Below are positions 1-3,623 of a DNA stretch of 6,332 bases, piece by piece. Below the pieces are notes generated by a model. It made no database searches and was not told the DNA's origin. It saw only the letters and a list, made by a program, of their open reading frames with translations. The DNA is taken from assembly GCF_014672695.1 (NCBI RefSeq), contig NZ_CP053923.1, positions 184,088 through 190,419 of the forward strand. Direction: 5' to 3'. Within the stretch, counting starts at the first letter, position 1. The number at the start of each line of letters is the position of its first letter. This DNA comes from Defluviicoccus vanus. GTDB taxonomy: Bacteria > Pseudomonadota > Alphaproteobacteria > Rhodospirillales > Defluviicoccaceae. The translations under genes were made by a program, and so were the position numbers.

Positions 1-81
1 CAGGGCCATTTATCGCCATAGTCGATTGCTCGACAGAGCTAATATATTGCCGGGGTGACTAGCGGCGCAAGGTTATCGCGC

Positions 82-100
82 ATCGCATTAATCGCATTAA
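82..100. repeat. 9-bp tandem repeat downstream of the GlsB-type gene
   Basis: Two head-to-tail copies of ATCGCATTA occupy 82-99, and the first base of a third copy follows. The stretch 1-145 holds no gene that can be supported: its plus-strand frames are short and closed by stops. A weak 5-bp inverted repeat (GTCGG at 103-107, CCGAC at 114-118) lies between the repeat and the stop of the minus-strand gene at 146. It has no T-run and is too weak to call a terminator. The function of the repeat is unknown. Confidence 0.5.
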
Positions 101-145
101 CTGTCGGCAATGCCCGACGCCGAGCATTCGCCCCACCGCGCAGCG

Positions 146-403
146 TTATGTGGACCGGCCGCGCAGCATCCGGTAGCCAATGAGGAGCACCAGGGAGCCA
201 ATCACCGCGACAGCGAAGCTGCCGAAATTGAACCCGTCGACGCCACCGTAGCCCAGACCGTTGGCGATGAAGCCGCCGACGACGGCGCCAACGATGCCGA
301 GGAGGATCGTAATGATGAAGCCACCGGGATCATTGCCGGGCATGATCAGCTTCGCAATGAGCCCGGCGATCAATCCAAATACAATCCAGCTCAAAATTCC
401 CAT
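146..403 (-). CDS. GlsB/YeaQ/YmgE family stress-response membrane protein
   Basis: This encodes an 85-residue, very hydrophobic protein that fits the transglycosylase-associated family (Pfam Transgly_assoc), whose members are small inner-membrane proteins often induced by stress. Three membrane segments are visible at about residues 3-20, 29-49 and 60-78. They are separated by the family-typical MPGNDPGG loop (21-28) and a Gly-rich loop near 50-58, and the protein ends in a basic tail (RMLRGRST). The length is normal for the family. The ATG at 403 is well supported by the Shine-Dalgarno AGGAAGGA (minus strand, 415-408), four bases upstream. The gene lies 202 nt downstream of phyR on the same strand but has its own likely EcfG promoter at 457-481. 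The biochemical role of the family is not established, and the old transglycosylase name is not evidence of enzyme activity. Confidence 0.9.
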   Translation of the reverse strand: MGILSWIVFGLIAGLIAKLIMPGNDPGGFIITILLGIVGAVVGGFIANGLGYGGVDGFNFGSFAVAVIGSLVLLIGYRMLRGRST

Positions 404-456
404 TTCATCCTTCCTAAGGTCCGAGGTTGAAAGCGCACACGCGCGGACAACGTCCT

Positions 457-481
457 AACATGAAATGATCGGTGTGGTTCC
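457..481 (-). promoter_or_regulatory. Probable EcfG-type promoter of the GlsB-type gene
   Basis: On the minus strand GGAACC starts at 481 (the GGAAC box is 481-477). A 16-nt spacer follows, then TGTT at 460-457. The EcfG consensus is GGAAC-N16/17-CGTT, so only the first base of the -10 box differs. The -10 box lies about 55 nt upstream of the ATG at 403, similar to the other EcfG promoters in this window. The one mismatch lowers confidence. Confidence 0.6.
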
Positions 482-581
482 GTCAGAATTGAGCTTTGTG
501 GCTGCTCGCGATGTCGAGCGGCGGGCTCTTCATCGCGCGCCAATCCTTGGAAGCTGCGCAAGGCGTTGCAAACTGGTCAGT

Positions 582-611
582 AGTGTCTTCTCAGGCAGTA
601 TCTTCTCAGGC
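582..611. repeat. 15-bp tandem repeat across the phyR stop codon
   Basis: AGTGTCTTCTCAGGC (582-596) is followed directly by AGTATCTTCTCAGGC (597-611), with 14 of 15 bases identical. On the minus strand the unit reads GCCTGAGAAGAYACT and contains the phyR stop codon TGA (608-606), so an in-frame second TGA follows 15 nt later. The last sense codons of phyR (AAAGACGTT) look like a more degenerate third copy of the GAAGAYACT part. This looks like a local duplication at the gene end. Confidence 0.75.
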
Positions 612-1430
612 AACGTCTTTGGTGCGATCGAGCGGTGGCGGCAATACGGCCAGCGCCTGACTGATGAACATCTTAAGCGCTTCGGGATCGAAGGGCTTGG
701 TCATGACGAAGGCCGGCTCGATGTCCTCACCGGTCAGTAGCCGCTCCGGATAGCCGGTGACGAAGATCACCGGGACGTCGACACTCTTGAGGATGTCGCG
801 GACGGCAACGATGCCGCTTTCATCCCCGCTCAACTGGATATCGGCGAGAATCAGCGATGGCTTCTTGCTCCGGGCCAATTCGATCGCCTGCGTCTGGCGC
901 GCCGCCGTCGCGCAGACAACGTGACCCATTTCACCAACGATTCGCGCCAGGTCCATAGCAATCAGCGGCTCATCCTCGATGATCATGATCGGCACCGACG
1001 TTTCAAGCCGAACCGCCTGCTGCGCCTTGCTCAACACCGTCTGCGCATCTCCGACGTCAAGGCCAACGATGCCGGCCGCTTCAGTCAGGGAGAAACCCTC
1101 CAGACATGTCAGCAGCAGCAATTGGCGCTCGACGCTCGGCAGCTCCGCCAAGCCATGCTCTACCCGCCTGATGGCGGCCAGTGCTGGCGGGCATTCGTCC
1201 TGGGGTTGGCGATTGATCGCGCGCCATCCATCATGAAAAACACGAAAAAGCTCCAGCTTCGTCGCCGAACTGCGCATTCGAGCGGGCTCTTCGAGGATTG
1301 TTTCGAGACACAAGCGGACATAGGTATCGCCCCGCATCTGCGAACCCGTCAGGGCTCGGGCGTAGCGACGGAGCTGCGGCAGCAAGGCCAAAACCGTTTC
1401 GGTGTCCACCGAGATCACTCTCCATTCCAC
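606..1430 (-). CDS. phyR: PhyR, general stress response regulator (sigma-like domain plus receiver)
   Basis: PhyR is the anti-anti-sigma factor of the alphaproteobacterial general stress response. When phosphorylated, its N-terminal sigma-like domain binds NepR and frees EcfG. From the ATG at 1430 the protein has 274 residues. Residues 15-70 form a sigma2-like part with the family hallmark RRYARALTGSQ (21-31), and about 85-142 form a sigma4-like part. A receiver domain covers 146-260. Receiver residues are complete: acidic pair E152/D153, phosphoacceptor D197 (LILADIQL), T225, and K245 in TKPF. The stretch FVTGYPERLLTG (223-234) is the FATGUY-type signature of PhyR receivers. The start is uncertain. 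A GTG at 1409 has GGAG ten bases upstream and gives 267 residues, closer to the usual family length; the ATG at 1430 has no spaced Shine-Dalgarno. The gene diverges from nepR-ecfG, the usual arrangement. No EcfG promoter is visible upstream. Confidence 0.95.
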   Translation of the reverse strand: MEWRVISVDTETVLALLPQLRRYARALTGSQMRGDTYVRLCLETILEEPARMRSSATKLELFRVFHDGWRAINRQPQDECPPALAAIRRVEHGLAELPSVERQLLLLTCLEGFSLTEAAGIVGLDVGDAQTVLSKAQQAVRLETSVPIMIIEDEPLIAMDLARIVGEMGHVVCATAARQTQAIELARSKKPSLILADIQLSGDESGIVAVRDILKSVDVPVIFVTGYPERLLTGEDIEPAFVMTKPFDPEALKMFISQALAVLPPPLDRTKDVA

Positions 1431-1554
1431 CAGTCACCCGCGGCCCGGTTCGCTCACAGGAGACCTTAGCCAATCCACGATCGTTTTTGCGCGCTCGGCT
1501 GCGATATAAGCTTAATACTGATGCTAGCATATTGCGATGACTCTGCCGAAGATT

Positions 1555-1570
1555 GTCGTCAGTTGACGAC
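1555..1570. promoter_or_regulatory. Perfect 16-bp palindrome, possible operator
   Basis: GTCGTCA (1555-1561) and TGACGAC (1564-1570) are exact reverse complements separated by GT. The element sits about 125-145 bp upstream of the phyR start and about 100 bp upstream of the nepR -35 box. That position suits a dimeric regulator acting on one or both divergent genes. The arms are too short and unaccompanied by a T-run to favour a terminator. A bound protein is inference only. Confidence 0.4.
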
Positions 1571-1671
1571 GCGTTCGGTGCGCTGGCTCGCTGTAAGCGC
1601 ATCCTCATGTCACGGCCCAGGACGCTCCTTGGAAACCCGCAGCCAGACCCTATGTGGTAAGAAGAAACTCT

Positions 1672-1697
1672 GGAACCGACGTCTACGTCCGATCGTT
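1672..1697 (+). promoter_or_regulatory. EcfG-type promoter of nepR-ecfG
   Basis: GGAACC begins at 1672 (GGAAC box 1672-1676), and CGTTC begins at 1694 (CGTT 1694-1697). The spacer between GGAAC and CGTT is 17 nt. This matches the established EcfG consensus exactly and predicts autoregulation of the nepR-ecfG operon. The expected transcript start is near 1703-1706, leaving a leader of about 70 nt before the GTG at 1778. Confidence 0.85.
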
Positions 1698-1765
1698 CAC
1701 GTTCTGGTAGTCCCGCTGTGTGCTTTCCTCATGTCTTGCTGTTTGGGCTTTACCGCACAGTGGAT

Positions 1766-1770
1766 AAGGA
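1766..1770 (+). promoter_or_regulatory. Ribosome binding site that decides the nepR start
   Basis: AAGGA at 1766-1770 stands seven bases before the GTG at 1778. It favours that start over the in-frame GTGs at 1718 and 1760, which have no comparable site. The 1718 start would also add an unlikely hydrophobic leader to a cytoplasmic anti-sigma factor. Confidence 0.6.
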
Positions 1771-1777
1771 TCGGGTA

Positions 1778-2032
1778 GTGGGCAAAGGGAGAAAGAATTC
1801 GAAAGGAACCCACCCGCAGGGGAAGACAGCGAAGCGTCTACCCGAAGACGGCGGCACGGCAGCTGCCGCTTCTGTCCCTGGGTCAACGACTGATGTGGCA
1901 TTCGAGGAGTGGTTGCGGCAAAAACTGACGATCCTTTATGGACCTGTTGTAGACGAGCCAATACCTGAAGAATTGCTGAAACTGATCGCTGGATTCCAAA
2001 AAGAAAAAAATAATAAAGTCTCAGAAAGCTAG
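1778..2032 (+). CDS. nepR: NepR, anti-sigma factor of EcfG
   Basis: NepR binds and silences EcfG and is captured by phosphorylated PhyR. From the GTG at 1778 the protein has 84 residues. Residues 1-40 are basic, then Gly/Ala/Ser-rich, and probably disordered. The conserved core is helix 1 (FEEWLRQKLTILYGPVV, 42-58), the linker DEPIP (59-63) and helix 2 (EELLKLIAGF, 64-73), followed by a Lys/Asn-rich tail. The pattern LxxLY...V.EPIPxxLLxLI is the NepR signature. Many family members are about 60 residues, so this one has a rather long N-terminal arm. It lies 19 nt before ecfG, so the two are probably co-transcribed from the promoter at 1672-1697. An A7 run at 2004-2010 is followed by TAATAA in the -1 frame. 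The identity is secure from motif and context; the start is less so. Confidence 0.88.
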   Translation: MGKGRKNSKGTHPQGKTAKRLPEDGGTAAAASVPGSTTDVAFEEWLRQKLTILYGPVVDEPIPEELLKLIAGFQKEKNNKVSES

Positions 2033-2051
2033 GTTTTGATAGGAGTGTCGT

Positions 2052-2738
2052 ATGGACACAGCGGAAACAAAGTTGCCATCAGCAGAGTTTTACGCTGAAC
2101 TTACGCAATGTCTTCCTCACATGCGTTCGTTTGCGCGCTACCTTTGCCGGCGCGACGATCTTGCAGATGACCTCGTCCAGGATGCGGTGGTGCGTGCCTC
2201 AATGGCAGCGCATCAGTTTATTCCAGGCACCAATTTCAAGGCCTGGATTTTCACCATCATGCACAACTTGAATATCTCCAATTATCGCCGCCGTCGTCCG
2301 GTCGTTGTTTCGAGCGAATTGGTGGATAATTCCCTGTGCCAGATCGCCCCCAACCAGATCGATTCACTGATCCTGCGTGATCTGGACCGGGCGGTGAGCA
2401 AGCTGCCCTCGGCTCAGCGCAAAGCGCTCATTCTCGTGGCGGTGCACGGCCTGTCATATGAAGACGCGGCGCAGGTTTGCGGCTGCGCCGTCGGTACCGT
2501 CAAGAGCCGGGTCGGCCGCGCCCGTAACGCCTTGCAGGACATGCTGATGGGTCAGACGGGACGCGGTGCAGTGCGGCGTGATCGCGACGATGCGGTCAGG
2601 GCCGAAGGTTCGCCCCGTGGCGCAGACAGCGAGGATGCCATCCAAGCTGATGGCGATGTTCCGATCCGTTCCGCGTTGCAATCCGATCGGCGGCGCAGGC
2701 TCAATCAGGACAGTGCGTTAGTCTCCATCGCCAAATAA
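2052..2738 (+). CDS. ecfG: EcfG-type RNA polymerase sigma factor (ECF15) with C-terminal extension
   Basis: This is the sigma factor of the general stress response. It directs RNA polymerase to GGAAC-N16/17-CGTT promoters. The protein has 228 residues. Sigma region 2 covers about 18-84 with DDLADDLVQDAVVRA (35-49) and FKAWIFTIMHN (62-72). Sigma region 4 covers about 105-165 with the helix-turn-helix LSYEDAAQVCGCAVGTVKSR (134-153). The ATG at 2052 has AGGAG at 2041-2045, six bases upstream. The core ends near residue 167, where most EcfG proteins also end (roughly 180 residues in total). Here about 60 further residues follow, rich in Arg, Asp, Gly and Ser, with no recognised domain. They may be a disordered tail or the result of an ancestral frameshift. 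The gene follows nepR in one operon and is convergent with the PLDc_N-type gene. Confidence 0.93.
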   Translation: MDTAETKLPSAEFYAELTQCLPHMRSFARYLCRRDDLADDLVQDAVVRASMAAHQFIPGTNFKAWIFTIMHNLNISNYRRRRPVVVSSELVDNSLCQIAPNQIDSLILRDLDRAVSKLPSAQRKALILVAVHGLSYEDAAQVCGCAVGTVKSRVGRARNALQDMLMGQTGRGAVRRDRDDAVRAEGSPRGADSEDAIQADGDVPIRSALQSDRRRRLNQDSALVSIAK

Positions 2739-2753
2739 TCTACTAACCCAGTC

Positions 2754-2783
2754 GCTCGGCCGGCATTGAGGTGTCGGCCGAGC
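2754..2783. terminator. Stem-loop between convergent ecfG and PLDc_N-type gene
   Basis: GCTCGGCCG (2754-2762) and CGGCCGAGC (2775-2783) form a perfect 9-bp GC-rich stem with a 12-nt loop, 15 nt past the ecfG stop and 11 nt past the stop of the minus-strand gene. The symmetric position suggests a bidirectional terminator. There is no clear T-run on either side, so it may need Rho or serve mainly to stabilise the transcript ends. Confidence 0.6.
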
Positions 2784-2794
2784 AGTTGCGGCCA

Positions 2795-2992
2795 TCACGC
2801 GGTAACGACGCCCTTGCGCGGTCCGGCAATGAGCCAAGCAATCAGGCCGATGATCGGCAGCACCAGGATGGCGAGTATCCAAAGGATTTTTGCGACTAGC
2901 GAGACCGAGCTGCCGATCACGTTGATGATCGCCCAGACATCGAGCGCGAGAACGATCAGACCAATTATGCCGCCGCCAATGTCCAATCCCAT
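2795..2992 (-). CDS. PLDc_N-type small membrane protein
   Basis: This is a 65-residue hydrophobic protein resembling the N-terminal membrane domain of phospholipase D/cardiolipin synthase-like proteins (Pfam PLDc_N), here as a stand-alone peptide with no catalytic HKD domain. Two membrane segments are visible at about residues 6-26 and 35-56. Family features are DVWAI (18-22), KILWI (35-39), LPIIG (45-49) and the closing W-x-x-x-GPRK (53-60). The chosen ATG at 2992 has AAGGAG six bases upstream. An in-frame upstream start at 3040 would add 16 polar residues that do not fit the family. The gene is divergent from the BON lipoprotein and has its own EcfG promoter at 3063-3087, so it is probably a GSR target acting in the inner membrane. 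Its molecular function is unknown. Confidence 0.85.
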   Translation of the reverse strand: MGLDIGGGIIGLIVLALDVWAIINVIGSSVSLVAKILWILAILVLPIIGLIAWLIAGPRKGVVTA

Positions 2993-2998
2993 GCTTAT

Positions 2999-3004
2999 CT
3001 CCTT
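2999..3004 (-). promoter_or_regulatory. Ribosome binding site that decides the PLDc_N-type start
   Basis: On the minus strand AAGGAG (3004-2999) stands six bases before the ATG at 2992. It lies inside the longer open frame from 3040, so it argues for the 65-residue product. Confidence 0.75.
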
Positions 3005-3062
3005 TGAGTTCTCTGTTCCCCAGCTTCGTCGCTGAAGCACAGTAACAGTGGATTCGAAGCAA

Positions 3063-3087
3063 AACGCGGACCAGAAGCCTCGGTTCC
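3063..3087 (-). promoter_or_regulatory. EcfG-type promoter of the PLDc_N-type gene
   Basis: On the minus strand GGAACC starts at 3087 (GGAAC 3087-3083). After a 16-nt spacer comes CGTT (3066-3063). This is an exact consensus match. The -10 box lies about 70 nt before the ATG at 2992. The -35 box stands 34 bp from the -35 box of the divergent BON promoter. Confidence 0.8.
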
Positions 3088-3121
3088 CTCGGTACTACTT
3101 CGGCCAAAATCTCTATTGTTC

Positions 3122-3146
3122 GGAACACATTCACCATCCGTGCGTT
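3122..3146 (+). promoter_or_regulatory. EcfG-type promoter of the BON lipoprotein gene
   Basis: GGAAC at 3122-3126, a 16-nt spacer, and CGTT at 3143-3146 match the EcfG consensus exactly. The ATG at 3223 lies about 76 nt downstream of the -10 box. Confidence 0.8.
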
Positions 3147-3210
3147 GGATACGCCAGGATCGCCCGCCATCGTTCGTCGAACAATGGCGGCATTTGACGA
3201 TGTTCGGAAT

Positions 3211-3215
3211 AGGAG
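3211..3215 (+). promoter_or_regulatory. Ribosome binding site that decides the BON lipoprotein start
   Basis: AGGAG at 3211-3215 is seven bases before the ATG at 3223. This start puts the lipoprotein signal peptide at the N-terminus. The longer in-frame start at 3145 would lie inside the promoter -10 box. Confidence 0.75.
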
Positions 3216-3222
3216 ATTGAGG

Positions 3223-3537
3223 ATGAAGACGAGGCATCAACGTGGGGTCGTGTGGGTGATTGCGCTGGCACTCTTCGCGCTTGCCGCCTGCTCGGGCAGC
3301 AGCAAGGAAGAAAGCACCAGCCAATACTTCGACAGCAGCATCATGGCGACGAAAGTGCGAGCGGCGATCGTTGCCGATCCGGAGTTGAGCTCGACGGATA
3401 TCGACGTTGCCACCTTCAAGGATCGCGTTCAGCTCAGCGGCTTCGTTGATTCTGCTGCTGCCAAGAGCCGGGCGGGACAAGTGGCGCGAAGTGTCGACGG
3501 CGTCCGCGTGGTCGACAACAATCTCATCGTCAAGTGA
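3223..3537 (+). CDS. BON-domain lipoprotein, OsmY-like envelope stress protein
   Basis: This is a 104-residue exported lipoprotein. Residues 1-22 are a signal peptide with a basic start (MKTRHQR) and a hydrophobic core. The lipobox LAAC ends at Cys23, and Ser at +2 fits outer-membrane sorting rather than retention. A short Ser/Glu linker (24-36) is followed by one BON domain (about 38-104), with the typical alpha-beta pattern, the VQLSGFVDS turn with Gly73, and the closing strand VRVVDNNLIV. BON domains bind phospholipid or envelope surfaces, and OsmY-like proteins are classical osmotic and stationary-phase stress products. A single BON domain makes this a short member. The EcfG promoter at 3122-3146 marks it as a likely direct GSR target. 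It is divergent from the PLDc_N-type gene and convergent with the histidine kinase. Confidence 0.9.
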   Translation: MKTRHQRGVVWVIALALFALAACSGSSKEESTSQYFDSSIMATKVRAAIVADPELSSTDIDVATFKDRVQLSGFVDSAAAKSRAGQVARSVDGVRVVDNNLIVK

Positions 3538-3572
3538 ACGTCGCGCCTACAACTGTGTATCAGTCATTATGT

Positions 3573-3612
3573 GCCCGCGGGATTCCAGGCTACTGCCCTG
3601 GGTCTCGCGGGC
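3573..3612. terminator. Long stem-loop between convergent BON and histidine kinase genes
   Basis: The outer arms GCCCGCG (3573-3579) and CGCGGGC (3606-3612) pair perfectly. Inner arms CCAGG (3585-3589) and CCTGG (3597-3601) close a 7-nt loop. The structure is centred in the 86-nt gap between the two stop codons, which suggests a bidirectional terminator. No T-run follows on either strand. Confidence 0.6.
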
Positions 3613-3623
3613 TGCCGATTCTG

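Larger units (their letters stand above)
1431..1777. other. Intergenic regulatory region between divergent phyR and nepR
   Basis: These 347 bases hold no convincing gene. They contain an AT-rich patch (about 1501-1540, with the small palindromes TAAGCTTA and GCTAGC), a perfect 16-bp palindrome at 1555-1570, and the EcfG promoter of nepR-ecfG at 1672-1697. No GGAAC/CGTT pair faces phyR, and I could not identify a clear housekeeping promoter for phyR. Open frames here lack family features and overlap the promoter. Confidence 0.7.

Noticed and set aside
449..452. Exact CGTT on the minus strand as -10 box of the GlsB-type gene
   Set aside because: It lies 24 nt from the GGAAC box, too far; TGTT at 460-457 has the right 16-nt spacer.
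504..519. Inverted repeat GCTCG/CGAGC downstream of phyR
   Set aside because: Only 5 bp with no T-run; too weak to call a terminator.
921..1469. Plus-strand open frame of 182 codons across phyR
   Set aside because: It is the antisense of phyR, which has complete motifs. The product has low-complexity, shadow-like composition and no family features.
1718..1777. Longer nepR start at GTG 1718
   Set aside because: It would add a hydrophobic 20-residue leader to a cytoplasmic anti-sigma factor and lacks a Shine-Dalgarno; GTG 1778 has AAGGA at proper distance.
1521..1778. Plus-strand open frame with a hydrophobic C-terminal part
   Set aside because: It runs through the EcfG promoter of nepR, has no good ribosome binding site, and resembles no family I know.
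1804..1808. GGAAC inside nepR
   Set aside because: No CGTT-like -10 box at a fitting distance.
3015..3019. Second GGAAC on the minus strand before the PLDc_N-type gene
   Set aside because: No CGTT at 16-17 nt; the box at 3087-3083 has one.
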